A DNA stretch of 64,000 nt from Methanothrix soehngenii GP6 (GTDB taxonomy: Archaea; Halobacteriota; Methanosarcinia; Methanotrichales; Methanotrichaceae): positions 1,860,001 through 1,924,000 of the forward strand of contig NC_015416.1 of the NCBI RefSeq assembly GCF_000204415.1. Direction: 5' to 3'. The translations under genes were made by a program, and so were the position numbers. Shown here piece after piece: positions 36,122-45,686 of the stretch (the stretch's first letter is position 1; every line of letters starts with the position of its first letter). The notes beneath the pieces were generated by a model that saw only the letters and a list, made by a program, of their open reading frames with translations, was not told where the DNA came from and made no database searches.

Positions 36122-36401
36122 GGGCAAACCTTCATCTTGCGGCTTATCTGTGCATCTCTATTATTGGCCTATCATAATTGTCTTCAGAACCCCTGGTGAA
36201 GATGTATCAATTATTAGCCTTCCTTTTTTCGCAGCCTTTTTCGGCATAATATTGTCTCTGAATGCAGATCAGGTTCTCTAATACTGATAGAAAAAGCTTT
36301 GCATCATTGCCCAGATCAGCACCTATGGCCTTGAGCGGAAATAATAGAAAAATTTAACTATAATGATATGAATTATGGATTGAGCATAAGGGGGATTAAT
36401 T
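36122..36401. other. Divergent promoter gap
   Basis: About 280 bp between the histidine kinase and the secreted protein. A GGGGG ribosome binding site precedes the GTG at 36402. I see no other structure. Confidence 0.35.
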
Positions 36402-37244
36402 GTGAATTATTCGAAGGAGAGAACTCATTGCAGGGCTTTTTTGATATCTGCTCTGCTAATCGCTTTGATTTTCAGTTCGGCTCAGGCCATTACCACTAAG
36501 GACCTCATATTTGCAAAGAGCCCGCAAACAACACAGCCCATTTCGACAGTGGTGGCGGATGCCATGAACCAGGCCCCTGTGGCCAAAGGCCTGACTCCCG
36601 ATCAGGAAGGGCCGCTGACAGCAGGCACACCGGTTGTCTGGACAGGCGATGCCTTTGACTCCGAAGAGGATGAGCTATACTATCAGTTCTGGTTGAACGG
36701 GCCGATGACGGGAAACACCTGGATGCCCATGAACACCTGGAGCAAGAACAATACCTGGACCTGGGAGACCAGCGCCATAGACATTGGCAATAATGTCATC
36801 GATATGCGTATCAGGGATGGACGCCATGCTCCCCCTTGGGGTCATGATGCCCATGTCAGCGCAGAATATATCATCAGCGAGAGTGCTGGCATTGCCGGCA
36901 GCTCGAAATCGAACTCCAAGCCGACTCTGACCAGCATGAAATCTGATAAGCAAACCCCGCAGGATAAGGGCGCCACTATTACCTGGACGGCTAAGGCGAC
37001 AGACCCGGACATGGATACGGTTCTATACCGCTATGTCCTTAAGGGGCCTTCAACAGATGAACAGTGGGTGCCCATGACCGACTGGAGCACGAACGGTGTC
37101 TGGTCCTGGGAAACGAGCACGGGAAAAGCCGGCATATACATGATTGAGGTCTGGATTAGAGACGGATACCATGCAGATGTCGATAATTGGGATGACTCCA
37201 AGAGAACGCCATTTGTCCTGATGCAAAAGGGAATAATCAAGTAA
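36402..37244 (+). CDS. Secreted protein with two Trp-rich tandem domains
   Basis: 280 residues from GTG at 36402 (GGGGG ribosome binding site 7 nt upstream). Signal peptide ending near AQA. Two tandem domains of about 95 residues follow: repeat 1 has TAGTPVVWTGDAFDSEEDELYY, shown as VVWTGDAFDSEEDELYY, then FWLNGPMTGNTWMPM, NTWTWETS and MRIRDGRHA. Repeat 2 has ITWTAKATDPDMDTVLYRYVL, shown as ITWTAKATDPDMD, then WVPMTDWSTN, VWSWETS and VWIRDGYHA. Such Ig-like/three-Y-like modules occur in methanogen surface proteins. No anchor at the C terminus, so probably secreted. Confidence 0.75.
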   Translation: MNYSKERTHCRAFLISALLIALIFSSAQAITTKDLIFAKSPQTTQPISTVVADAMNQAPVAKGLTPDQEGPLTAGTPVVWTGDAFDSEEDELYYQFWLNGPMTGNTWMPMNTWSKNNTWTWETSAIDIGNNVIDMRIRDGRHAPPWGHDAHVSAEYIISESAGIAGSSKSNSKPTLTSMKSDKQTPQDKGATITWTAKATDPDMDTVLYRYVLKGPSTDEQWVPMTDWSTNGVWSWETSTGKAGIYMIEVWIRDGYHADVDNWDDSKRTPFVLMQKGIIK

Positions 37245-37335
37245 TGAATCAAGAATGCTCATTGGACGCCTGCAGATCCAGCTCTGTCTGACTGCTTCTG
37301 CTTGCGCCCCTTTTTTATCTGATTTCTGGCAATTG

Positions 37336-37491
37336 GGTCGTGATCCTAAAATAGGTTGAAGTTTCTAAAACTCGATTAACGATTGCGGTCTCTCGGACGC
37401 GCTCGAGAGAGGACATTCTGGGCAAATCAGCATTCAATGATGCCTAATTCTGCTGCAGGCCTAAATACCAACCCATAATTGATTCACGACC
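37336..37491. mobile_element. MITE copy 2 with 8-bp target duplication
   Basis: 156 bp, starting GGTCGTGATCC and ending ...GATTCACGACC. Inverted terminal match GGTCGTGA/TCACGACC. Direct repeats GGCAATTG at 37328-37335 and 37492-37499 mark the target site. Internal hairpin TCTCTCG/CGAGAGA at 37389-37410. Copy 1 at 26400 is the same element. The transposase that would move it is not in the window; it lies 50 bp upstream of the DPH6-like gene. Confidence 0.85.
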
Positions 37492-37541
37492 GGCAATTGC
37501 TCTCAGGCCATAATTGTGTATCAGATTTGATAGGGAGAGAG

Positions 37542-38210
37542 ATGAATTTGAGAAATGCAGTCGTCTCCTGGACGGGAGGAAAGGATGGATGCTTATCCTG
37601 CTATAAAGCGATGCAAGAGGGATGGCGGGTCAATTATCTTCTCAGCTTCAGGAATATATCACGGATCGGATCTCATGATATAAATCCAGAGCTGATTCTG
37701 GCCCAGTCAGAGGCAATTGGAATTCCACTCATTCATAGGGAATTCACCTCCTATGAGCAGGAGTTCAAGAGGACCATTCTGGATCTTCGCGCCAATGGGG
37801 AGAAGATCGATGGAGCTGTTTTCGGCCATATCCAGACCCACAAAAAATTGGTGGACAGGATCTGTACTAGTTTAAATCTAGATCTACTGCTGCCCCTATG
37901 GCAACAGGATTCGAGGAAGATCTTAAAGGAGATCACAGGTTTGGGCTTTGAGGTGATAGTGATAAGCGTCAAGGATGGCCTCATGGGCAGAGAATGGCTG
38001 GGCAGGAGGATTGATGAAGAATTTTCTGAGGATCTGAAGGATCTGGACCAATCCATTGACCCCTGCGGAGAGAATGGGGAGTTTCACACCATCGTCACAG
38101 ACGGCCCGATCTTCAAGAAGAGGATTATATTGTCCGGAAGCGAGGCGGTATTGAGGGAAGGCTACTGGTTCCTCAACATAAAGGAGTTTTCAATTGAGGA
38201 AAAGTTATGA
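37542..38210 (+). CDS. DPH6-like diphthine-ammonia ligase/ATP pyrophosphatase
   Basis: 222 residues from ATG at 37542 (GGGAGAG upstream). The frame is open earlier, but that part lies inside the MITE. PP-loop-type nucleotide site SWTGGKDGCLSCYKA, and family strings YLLSFRNIS, GAVFGHIQTHKKLVDRI, LPLWQQDSRKI, IDPCGENGEFHTIVTDGP and FKKRII. The archaeal relatives form diphthamide on elongation factor 2 (final amidation with ATP). The PP-loop here reads WTGGKDG rather than SGGKDS, seen in this family. Alternative: a non-diphthamide member of the MJ0570-related group. Confidence 0.8.
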   Translation: MNLRNAVVSWTGGKDGCLSCYKAMQEGWRVNYLLSFRNISRIGSHDINPELILAQSEAIGIPLIHREFTSYEQEFKRTILDLRANGEKIDGAVFGHIQTHKKLVDRICTSLNLDLLLPLWQQDSRKILKEITGLGFEVIVISVKDGLMGREWLGRRIDEEFSEDLKDLDQSIDPCGENGEFHTIVTDGPIFKKRIILSGSEAVLREGYWFLNIKEFSIEEKL

Positions 38211-38468
38211 CGAAGCCCTCATTGAAAGCGTCCCCTCGCATGGGCCCCAGACATGCTTGTTTTATGGGGAACGCCCCTGGCAGCAAATCTCAAGCGATTT
38301 TGCCTGCACAATCTGTTGGATGGAAGAAAAAATCTGCCAAGCAAAATATTTTTAATACTTGCGTGCTACAACACATAATATGCCTGGACTCGCTCATACA
38401 AAGAAAAGGCTAAATATGAATAAACATAACTGCCTTCGCAGACATGTGAGAACAAAGGAGGGTTTAGT
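38211..38468. other. Intergenic gap, no supported gene
   Basis: About 258 bp. A 68-codon frame starts on the ATGA of the previous stop but has a low-complexity basic product and no motif. GGAGG at 38457-38461 is the ribosome binding site of the next gene. Nothing else seen. Confidence 0.35.
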
Positions 38469-39455
38469 ATAAAGAAAGTATTAGTTAAGATAGGATTAGT
38501 ATTAATTTTTCTGCTGCTAATCACAGGAATTACCTGGGCAGGAAAATACGATATGAATCCTGGAAGAGAAGCGATCAAGTATAAGCATGAGATGACCGAT
38601 GATGTAACCGGACAGGGCTTTGCTGTGGAGTATAAGAGTATAAATACAAATAACCTCTCCCTGCTGGAGTACTACCATGGCAGCGGATCCGTGGATATGG
38701 CCGATATACTCAACTCCCAGCAGAAGACCACCAGCGGCTCCTACTACTACCTGGACTACGATGGAACAATGAAGAAAGCATTAAAGGGTGCTAACAGCGT
38801 CGTCAGCTACACCAGGCAGTATGATAATGTCCAGTCGCCTACTACATTTGCCTATGGCACTGGCTGGTATGCCGCGAATCCCATTGAGTACAATTCCCTT
38901 ATCAAGGATAAGACCGAGGCCCGGAGCTATCAAGAGTCTGCGTCAATGCACCGCCAGGTGGAGTATGCTCATGCTCTCAAAGGAGACATTGCTGTGGACA
39001 TCAACTGTACTGGACCCACAGCCGAGACAGATGGCGTGGGCATTCTCAGCATGAAGATCGATGACGATGTTTTTCAGGGTACCCTTCACATAGGTGAGCT
39101 GCTGTTGAGCCCCAATGTGAATCCCAAGGTGGACCCCGAGGGAAAGAAAAAGATTAAGCCAAATACAATTGATCCCATAATCGAGGTTCAAAATGACTAC
39201 ATCGGCAACTTCCAGGTTCAAAAGACGATGAAGCTGGAGATTACCAAGGACAGAGAGACCTCTCAGAAGGACTGGCTCCCCTGCTGCATGGGCGGCTTCT
39301 TCGACCTTCCATCCTATAACTTCAATGTACAGTACGCCAGCTGGAAGGGAATATTCGACTGCTCCTGCCGGGAGGAATCAATCTCCACCATGAAACCAGC
39401 GTGGAACACGACAAAAGCACAGTTCCCCACGCAGGAGTATCAGTTTAAGCCCTGA
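38469..39455 (+). CDS. Secreted hypothetical protein with apparent ATA start
   Basis: 328 residues if translation starts at the ATA at 38469-38471: the frame then reads IKKVLVKIGLVLIFLLLITG, ending in ITWA, a typical signal peptide, with a perfect GGAGG ribosome binding site 7 nt upstream (38457-38461). The first ATG in frame is at 38553, after the signal peptide. The mature protein has beta-rich strings (SGSYYYLDYDGTMKKA, VDINCTGPTAETDGVGIL, WLPCCMGGFFDLPSY) and several Cys near the C terminus. No membrane anchor. Family unknown. Alternatives are a start-codon mutation or a sequencing error. Confidence 0.7.
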   Translation: MKKVLVKIGLVLIFLLLITGITWAGKYDMNPGREAIKYKHEMTDDVTGQGFAVEYKSINTNNLSLLEYYHGSGSVDMADILNSQQKTTSGSYYYLDYDGTMKKALKGANSVVSYTRQYDNVQSPTTFAYGTGWYAANPIEYNSLIKDKTEARSYQESASMHRQVEYAHALKGDIAVDINCTGPTAETDGVGILSMKIDDDVFQGTLHIGELLLSPNVNPKVDPEGKKKIKPNTIDPIIEVQNDYIGNFQVQKTMKLEITKDRETSQKDWLPCCMGGFFDLPSYNFNVQYASWKGIFDCSCREESISTMKPAWNTTKAQFPTQEYQFKP

Positions 39456-39475
39456 AGGGGGCTTAAGCTTTTTTT
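39445..39475 (+). terminator. Terminator overlapping the stop codon
   Basis: TTAAGCCC (39445-39452) pairs with GGGCTTAA (39459-39466) around a 6-nt loop that contains the TGA stop, followed by seven T (39469-39475). Confidence 0.75.
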
Positions 39476-40059
39476 ATAATAGAAATAAAGAAACATACAG
39501 TCAGGGCCCACAATCGATCTGTTGGAGGCAATAGCTAGCTATAGCCCTCTGCCTGCGACCAGTGTTAGAGGCTGAATGCCCACGCTTTGGGCGATGAGGA
39601 GGCCCGCACCGTGGCCATGAATCCGGAAAGATACCAGATCATTTTAATTGCGCCAGCATCTCTTGCCGCATCTTCTGCGGTGGCCGTGGCCGGTGTCATC
39701 GGCCTAGTGGGCTGGTCGTTTACCATATGTTGCGCATGATCTTCTGCTGGATCAGGACACTGAATCCCCTGTCCCTGCCATTTGGCGCCTCCTTTCTGGC
39801 AGTAGTTGACGACTTCGCCTACCTGGGACATCTCTTTGAGCTGCAACATCCCGTCTGGTCTTGGGCGATGTTGGCCTGCATTTGAGAATGGGAGCCATCA
39901 TAATCCTTCTGGGGCCCAATGTCTGCGGCAAGACCACTCGATTGTATAAAGCATGAGGTGATCGATTGATAAAGCAGTGTCCGCCCTTTTTGCTGCAGCC
40001 AACACGCTAGATCGCCACAAAGGATATGCCTGCTGGTGGTAGGCAAAAATCCAAGGCTC
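39476..40059. other. Gap of about 580 bp, no supported gene
   Basis: Overlapping frames are open on both strands (for example 39565-39849 minus) because the sequence is GC-balanced, but none has a motif or ribosome binding site. A plus frame at 39614-39733 would give a 39-residue hydrophobic peptide (ERYQIILIAPASLAA...); weak. A small membrane peptide cannot be excluded. Confidence 0.35.
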
Positions 40060-42324
40060 TCATGCCACCCTATACGGCCAATTGTCTCCCTGGCCGCAGT
40101 TCTCAATGAGAAACACTATCTGGTCCAGCCTCCCAGGAGCCACAGGGTCTCCATCGGCGATGATTGAATCAGGGCAGATCTCAGACTCCATCTTTATATT
40201 GATAGAGCTTGGATCCATTAAAGCATCCTTGACTTTTGCCAGACCGTCACTCAACGGCGACCACTGGATATCCTCCGGCTGCAGATCGGGATTGTTCAGA
40301 GCAGTCCTTGCCTCCTCCAGATAATCATCTTTGAAGTCCTGCTCTCTTTTGATTCCCGTCCAGCTCTCCGGTCCTTTCCTTGCCTCGGCGGGGTTGGCAG
40401 GAAGCCTCGGCGGCTTCATAACTATCTCTGCTGTAGTCTTGCCATTGGTATTGACCGGCTTTATCTGGACAGTGGAATTCCACCAGGGATCTGGTATCAG
40501 GAATGAACTGTCAGAGCTTGCGGCATTCTTGAAGGCATCAAAGAACAGCCTTCCCCAACCGCCATTCCCTTCAGAAAAGTCGATATGCTCCGGCCAGGCG
40601 ATATCCGGAAAGAGGACTCTCCACAGCCTGCGGTAGTGCTTTATAACCAGGTCGTCATCAAGGACTGCGCAATCAAGCTCAGTGTCGCAGGTAAAGGATC
40701 TGCGGTTCAGATTTGCAGAACCGCAGACCAGCAGGCTGAGATCATACATCTGAACCTTGGCATGACAGTAAATGCCTCCTGGAACTCGATTGGGGTGCCA
40801 CAGGTCGTACACAGCCACCCGCTCGAATATGCTCTGACTCTGATCCTTCGAGAGGCCCTCAATCAGGTCGTCGAGGGCCAGCTTTCTTGCATGGTGCTCC
40901 TCAAGCGTATGCTCATCGGCATAGGGCGGAAGAATCAGAATTACGCAGAGTTTTTTTTCTTTATCGCTCTTGATCCTGTGGTTGAGCAACCTGGCCAGCG
41001 GTCCGCTGAAGAAGTATTGATCAAAGATCAAGATCAACTCCTCTGCAGCTTGGCAGGCATTGGATATTCCAGCCATTATGGTAAACTCCCCTCTTAAAAA
41101 CGGTGGCTTATTGCGCTCCGGGCGGAGGGGAATGGTACGCCACATCTGCACTATAGATGAGCCCGCATATTGCTGTTTTTGATCGGACTCCGAGGACACG
41201 GGCAGAGGCAATATCTTTCCGTCCTTGATGGCAGTGTTTGAGCTGAAGATGACCTGACTGTTTAGCAGATGCAAACTGCCCCAAAAACCCGTCTCATAGA
41301 CTCTTCCTCCGTCCTGCCATCTCTCAGAAAACTGCTCTTCCAGAGTTTTGACGATCGGCCCCTCGAGCTTCAGTAGCTGATCATGCCAGATTTGATATTC
41401 ACTCCCGTAGACCTCATTCGGTAGATCCGTTTCCGGAACGGTGGTTCCAGTTGCATCTTTCAGTGCATCATAGATAGCGTCCGGTCCCCTCGGCCATTGA
41501 TAAGCACCGTTTCTGACGGCAATTGCCTCTGACAGCATTTCTCCTGATTGCCAGTCCCCTCCCAGGAACTGAGGCGGATTTAATCCTGCAAGATCGACCA
41601 GATCATCCAGCGAAGCCTTTGGATCGAATTTGTAGAGATGCAATGGGTCTGGCGCGTCCATCCTGGTGAATGCCAGATCCATGCCCCCGCAATATGCCAC
41701 GTTTATGTTGCCCACCCGAATTACTATCATCTTCTGGTGATGAGTAGAGGATACTGGTGGTGCCACCCTCATATCCAGAGCCACAATGCCACGATCTATT
41801 GCACTGGGGTCGTCTCGGCTCAGCCTTTTGCATTCGTTGCTGACAGCATCGGATATGTAATTGTGGTCGCTCATATGCGGGCCGAGCCCCGCAATTATCG
41901 ATGCCTTCATCGGCATCCATAACAGTATCCTGACAGTGATGCCGGATTGCATGAGACGGAGGATCAATCCGATTATGGTCTGATCCTTCACTGCAGAATC
42001 GCTCTCATTCCAGGGCCGGTTCTGGACGATCCAGGGATTGTCTTCCGATAGATCTCTCAAGGGATTAAGCCGCCAGTTTGCGATATAGACGTGCCCTTTC
42101 TTGCCCTGCCGGGCCTGGTCAATTGCTGCCTCCAGGGATTCTCTTATTGATGACATCCCCTCGTATCCGCCAATCAATGGAATTACACGGCAGTTTTCGT
42201 CCCAGGGCTCTCTCTCGCCCTGCCGCATGGCCATGCAGGTTCCGTCTCCCCAGGGGCGGCCACCTCCCTTATCAGAAAATTCTAAAAGCCACTTGCTCGG
42301 ATCAGCCACCATAATATGCCACAC
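40060..42324 (-). CDS. Phospholipase D-like superfamily protein
   Basis: 754 residues. Two HKD-type phosphodiesterase half-sites: HHQKMIVIR (about residue 193, followed by YCGGMDLAF) and CHAKVQMYDLSLLVCGSANLN (about 520; H-x-K-x4-D). Family members hydrolyse phosphodiester bonds of phospholipids or nucleic acids through a covalent histidine intermediate. No signal peptide or membrane segment is clear, so the location is probably cytoplasmic. The C-terminal 150 residues resemble no family I know. The first codon is GTG; the in-frame ATG at 42312 is better spaced from the GGAG site and may be the true start. Confidence 0.8.
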   Translation of the reverse strand: MWHIMVADPSKWLLEFSDKGGGRPWGDGTCMAMRQGEREPWDENCRVIPLIGGYEGMSSIRESLEAAIDQARQGKKGHVYIANWRLNPLRDLSEDNPWIVQNRPWNESDSAVKDQTIIGLILRLMQSGITVRILLWMPMKASIIAGLGPHMSDHNYISDAVSNECKRLSRDDPSAIDRGIVALDMRVAPPVSSTHHQKMIVIRVGNINVAYCGGMDLAFTRMDAPDPLHLYKFDPKASLDDLVDLAGLNPPQFLGGDWQSGEMLSEAIAVRNGAYQWPRGPDAIYDALKDATGTTVPETDLPNEVYGSEYQIWHDQLLKLEGPIVKTLEEQFSERWQDGGRVYETGFWGSLHLLNSQVIFSSNTAIKDGKILPLPVSSESDQKQQYAGSSIVQMWRTIPLRPERNKPPFLRGEFTIMAGISNACQAAEELILIFDQYFFSGPLARLLNHRIKSDKEKKLCVILILPPYADEHTLEEHHARKLALDDLIEGLSKDQSQSIFERVAVYDLWHPNRVPGGIYCHAKVQMYDLSLLVCGSANLNRRSFTCDTELDCAVLDDDLVIKHYRRLWRVLFPDIAWPEHIDFSEGNGGWGRLFFDAFKNAASSDSSFLIPDPWWNSTVQIKPVNTNGKTTAEIVMKPPRLPANPAEARKGPESWTGIKREQDFKDDYLEEARTALNNPDLQPEDIQWSPLSDGLAKVKDALMDPSSINIKMESEICPDSIIADGDPVAPGRLDQIVFLIENCGQGDNWPYRVA

Positions 42325-42799
42325 TCCTGAATGCCAGATGCATTATGCGTTTAATACGATAAATATCTGTGCCGACTATGCCTTCCCCATGGATGCATAA
42401 CGAGATGCAGATGCATACAGATTTTCTGCAAATGAATTATCAGTCTCCGTTACGGCTTCCGTTGCTTACCCCTTTATCGGAGCAATATCAGGCCGCATAA
42501 TAATATTTTTTCAACTAAAATCCACCGCTGTTTGATGCTCTCAACAGCAAATTCTGCGGTATTATGGTTTTCTCCCTGCAATAACTAACAAACCATTTTT
42601 TAAGGCTCTTCGCTATTCAGTATGGGTGAGCTTGAATCGAAAATTCTCTGCATCTTTTGTGCTTCTGTGGTGAACCGCTATGCATTGACCCAAACACCGA
42701 GACACAGAGGAATAGAGGCCATATTCTCTGCCTGAACTCACCAACAAAATTCAGCGAAGAGCCCCCAAGTCCTGCCTGAAGAAATCTTCTCTCTATCCA
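42325..42799. other. Gap of about 475 bp, no supported gene
   Basis: Between the two minus-strand genes. I see no gene, terminator with T-tract or repeat pair. Likely contains the promoter of the phospholipase D-like gene. Confidence 0.35.
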
Positions 42800-43723
42800 T
42801 TAGGGATCGATCCACGTCCCCGCCTTCCCTCCCAACGCCCTCTCCAGTAGCTCGATATTGGTAATCAATGCGGATAGATCGGTGCGCTCGGCGAAGATCG
42901 CCGCTGCTTCCACCTTCGGGCCCATAGAGCCAGGGGGAAACTCTCCCTGAGCCAATAGCCTTCGGGCTCGAGAGGCCTTCATCCTGCCGATTCGCCTCTC
43001 GGATGTGCTGCCAAAACCGGTCGAGACATGGGGCACATCGGTGAGGATGACAAATCTCTCCGCCCTGGTGGCCATTGCCAGCTTGCACGCGGTAAGGTCC
43101 TTATCGATCACCGCCTCGATTCCATGAAGCCCACCGCATTCGTCTCTTATCACCGGTATCCCACCGCCTCCCCCGGCGATAATCAAATGGCCATGGCCCA
43201 CAGCATCCATTATGGTGTGCAGCTCGATTATCTCCTGCGGCCGGGGCGAAGGAACCACCCTTCTCCATCCCTTGCCCGCGGTCTCCAACATTCTCCACCC
43301 CTGAGACTTGACAAGCCCTTCCGCCTCCTCCATGGCATAGTAGGGGCCGACGGGCTTGAAAGGGCTGGCAAAGCCTGGATCATCGGGATCCACCAGGACC
43401 TGAGTCAGCAATGCTGCTATCTCCCTCTCAGGAATCTCGTTTCTCATAGATCGGCAAAGAAGGTAACCAATGCTCCCCTGGGTCTCGGCAACCATGATAT
43501 CAAGAGTCTCGGGCGGTATGCAGTCTTTCGTGGCCTCAATCCGCAGCAGTATCATGCCCACCTGAGGGCCGTTGCCATGAACAAGCACCATTCCCTCTCC
43601 TCGGTCCATAAGCATCCTGACCGCCCGGGCAAATGCTGCTGCGGTTCTCTCTTGAGTTGCGGGATTGTGAGGATCGAGGAGCAGGGCATTTCCGCCAAAG
43701 GCGAGAACTGTCGGTCCTGCCAA
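42800..43723 (-). CDS. arcC: Carbamate kinase
   Basis: 307 residues from TTG at 43721-43723, with GGGGG 7 nt upstream (43731-43735) and only 2 nt after the preceding stop. The track frame runs further upstream but overlaps the previous gene. Amino-acid-kinase motifs: LAFGGNALL, LVHGNGPQVG, PYYAMEEAE, IIAGGGGGIPV, VIDKDLTA, LTDVP and PGSMGPKVEAA. Catalyses carbamoyl phosphate + ADP to carbamate + ATP, or the reverse. Co-transcribed with the cDPG synthetase gene. In methanogens it may supply carbamoyl phosphate or conserve ATP. Confidence 0.88.
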   Translation of the reverse strand: MAGPTVLAFGGNALLLDPHNPATQERTAAAFARAVRMLMDRGEGMVLVHGNGPQVGMILLRIEATKDCIPPETLDIMVAETQGSIGYLLCRSMRNEIPEREIAALLTQVLVDPDDPGFASPFKPVGPYYAMEEAEGLVKSQGWRMLETAGKGWRRVVPSPRPQEIIELHTIMDAVGHGHLIIAGGGGGIPVIRDECGGLHGIEAVIDKDLTACKLAMATRAERFVILTDVPHVSTGFGSTSERRIGRMKASRARRLLAQGEFPPGSMGPKVEAAAIFAERTDLSALITNIELLERALGGKAGTWIDP

Positions 43724-43725
43724 TT

Positions 43726-45102
43726 TCAATCCCCCTTTGATGCGGAGTCTCGCATTGATTTGGATATGGATTTGGATATGAACTCCTCGATCTTCTCCCT
43801 CAAATATGGCCGATCCATGTCCACCAGGTCGTAAAGAATATAGGTGGATGGTTTGTTGATCTGGATGAGCCGGCGCAGGTCTATGGGCGAGGCGATGATC
43901 ACCGAATCGCATTCAGCTTTATTTATAGTCTCTTCCAATTCCTTGATCTGCTGGGGGTAGTAGCCCATGGCCGGAAGAACCCTTCCGATATGTCTGAACT
44001 TCGAGAAGATCTCCTTTAAGGATCCGACGGCATAAGGCCGGGGATCTATGATCTCTGCTGCGTTGTACCTCCTGGCTGCCACCTGGCCGGCACCATAGGC
44101 CATCTCCCCGTGGGTTATGGTCGGACCGTCCTCAACTACTAGCACTCTCTTGCCGGATATTGCTTTAGGATCTTCTGCCGTGACTTCTGATCCGGCCACC
44201 ACCACTCCTGCTTTTGGATTCAGCCTTGACGCATTGGCCTGTATAGTTATGATGTCCTCCTCTGCAGCGGAGTTGGCTTTGTTTATCACAATTAGATCTG
44301 CAGCCAGAAAATTCGTCTCTCCGGGGTAATAGGATATCTCATGCCCTGGTCGGAGAGCATCGGCAACGGTGATCCACAGATCGGGCTTGAAAAATGGGGT
44401 GTCGTTGTTTCCCCCATCCCAGAGAATAACATCCGCTTCCCTCTCCGCCTGATCAAGAATAGTCTGGTAGTCCACTCCTGCATAGACCACTGTGCCCTTG
44501 TCTATATGCCTCTCATACTCCTCCCTTTCCTCGATGGTCAGATCAGCGGCGTTCAGATCCGCCAGAGAGGAGAACCTCTGCACCGCCTGTCGAGCCAAAT
44601 CTCCATAGGGCATGGGATGCCTCACCACAACTGCCTTCAGCCCGGCCTGGGGAATGATGTCTGCAATGTATCTAACAACCTGGCTTTTGCCGGCTCCGGT
44701 TCTCACTGCGCAGACCGCTATCATCAGCTTCTTTGACTTGAGCATAGTATTCCGTCCGCCCAGGAATCCGAAGTCTGTGCCCGTGGCCAGTATCCTCTCT
44801 GCCAGGTGCATCACATCCTCATGGCTCAGGTCGCTGTAGGATAGAATGCATCTGTCCACCCGGCATTTGATGATTATTTCCTCAAGAGCATCCTCCGGCC
44901 AGATGGGAAGGCCAGCCGGATAGAGCTCGCCGCTGAGCTCTGGCGGATAGAGGCGGCAGGCAATATCCGGTATCTGAGCGGCAGTGAATCCCACCACCTC
45001 GAACTGGGGCCTGCTGCGAAAGAATACATTGAAGTTATGGAAGTCTCTGCCTGCCGCCCCGAGGATTAAAATTCGCTCCCTCTTCTTATCTGCTGTATAC
45101 AT
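43726..45102 (-). CDS. Cyclic 2,3-diphosphoglycerate synthetase-like protein
   Basis: 458 residues from ATG at 45100-45102; GGAGGAG lies 4-6 nt upstream, better than the earlier in-frame ATG at 45150. N-terminal strand ILILGAAGRDFHNFN, then a P-loop RTGAGKSQVVRY (about residue 147), ILWDGGNNDTPF, DLIVINKANSA and DGPTITHGEM. This is the family of cyclic 2,3-diphosphoglycerate synthetase of thermophilic methanogens, which closes 2,3-bisphosphoglycerate with ATP to make a compatible solute. Many relatives in mesophiles and bacteria are of uncertain activity. It is translationally coupled to carbamate kinase, an arrangement known in other genomes. Confidence 0.8.
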   Translation of the reverse strand: MYTADKKRERILILGAAGRDFHNFNVFFRSRPQFEVVGFTAAQIPDIACRLYPPELSGELYPAGLPIWPEDALEEIIIKCRVDRCILSYSDLSHEDVMHLAERILATGTDFGFLGGRNTMLKSKKLMIAVCAVRTGAGKSQVVRYIADIIPQAGLKAVVVRHPMPYGDLARQAVQRFSSLADLNAADLTIEEREEYERHIDKGTVVYAGVDYQTILDQAEREADVILWDGGNNDTPFFKPDLWITVADALRPGHEISYYPGETNFLAADLIVINKANSAAEEDIITIQANASRLNPKAGVVVAGSEVTAEDPKAISGKRVLVVEDGPTITHGEMAYGAGQVAARRYNAAEIIDPRPYAVGSLKEIFSKFRHIGRVLPAMGYYPQQIKELEETINKAECDSVIIASPIDLRRLIQINKPSTYILYDLVDMDRPYLREKIEEFISKSISKSMRDSASKGD

Positions 45103-45383
45103 GATCGCTCCTCCATCGATATCTGGTCCAATTTGGCAATACGCGGGCATTATACTGGCATGTTAACAGTAGTAGACGCCTCTTATAAAATATAGGTTTT
45201 TGCTGGCAGCATATGCAATGGCTGGGAAAAGCAGCAGTCCTTAAATTCCCTTTTGGGTGCAGCTGTGTTATGTATATATACCGATTCGCCTTTACTATAT
45301 ACGACTTTATAGCTCTGCATAGCTCAGAGGATAGCAGATAAGCAGAGAGAGAAGAATTTCGATTAGATTAGGAGGTAGGAAAG

Positions 45384-45686
45384 ATGACTGAAAAGAAGCC
45401 TAAACCGATCATATTTGCAGAGGCACTGGACGAAGGCGTCAATTCCGCTTTTGCATCCTTGAGAAATGAGATCATGAAGGACGGTGCGCTATCATCCAAA
45501 GATAAGGCGATCGTCGGACTGGCATGTGCTGTGGCCATTCGATGCGACACCTGTGTCGAGTTTCATAAGAAAGTGGCCAAAATGGCAGGAGTAAGCAAAG
45601 AGGAGATGCTGGAAGCAGCGGCCATTGGGGGACTGGTCCGCCTGGGCTCAGGCTTTGCCACTGCATCCATCATCCTGGATGATTAG
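45384..45686 (+). CDS. AhpD-like carboxymuconolactone decarboxylase-family protein
   Basis: 100 residues. One CMD domain with the redox motif RCDTCVEFH: Cys54-x2-Cys57 and His61, as in AhpD-type peroxidase partners. VGLACAVAI and VSKEEMLEAAAIGGLV are typical family strings. Likely acts as a thiol peroxidase or peroxidase reductant. GGAGGT lies 8 nt before the ATG (45371-45376), an unusually strong ribosome binding site. A TATA-like TACTATATA precedes the transcript region. Its 3' end is overlapped antisense by the open frame after fdhA. Confidence 0.85.
   Translation: MTEKKPKPIIFAEALDEGVNSAFASLRNEIMKDGALSSKDKAIVGLACAVAIRCDTCVEFHKKVAKMAGVSKEEMLEAAAIGGLVRLGSGFATASIILDD

Noticed and set aside
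38207-38413. 68-codon frame overlapping the DPH6-like stop
   Set aside because: Low-complexity basic product, no homology-like motif and only an ATGA overlap by chance.
39565-39849. 95-codon minus frame in the gap after the secreted protein
   Set aside because: Overlaps other open frames on both strands, with no motif and no ribosome binding site.
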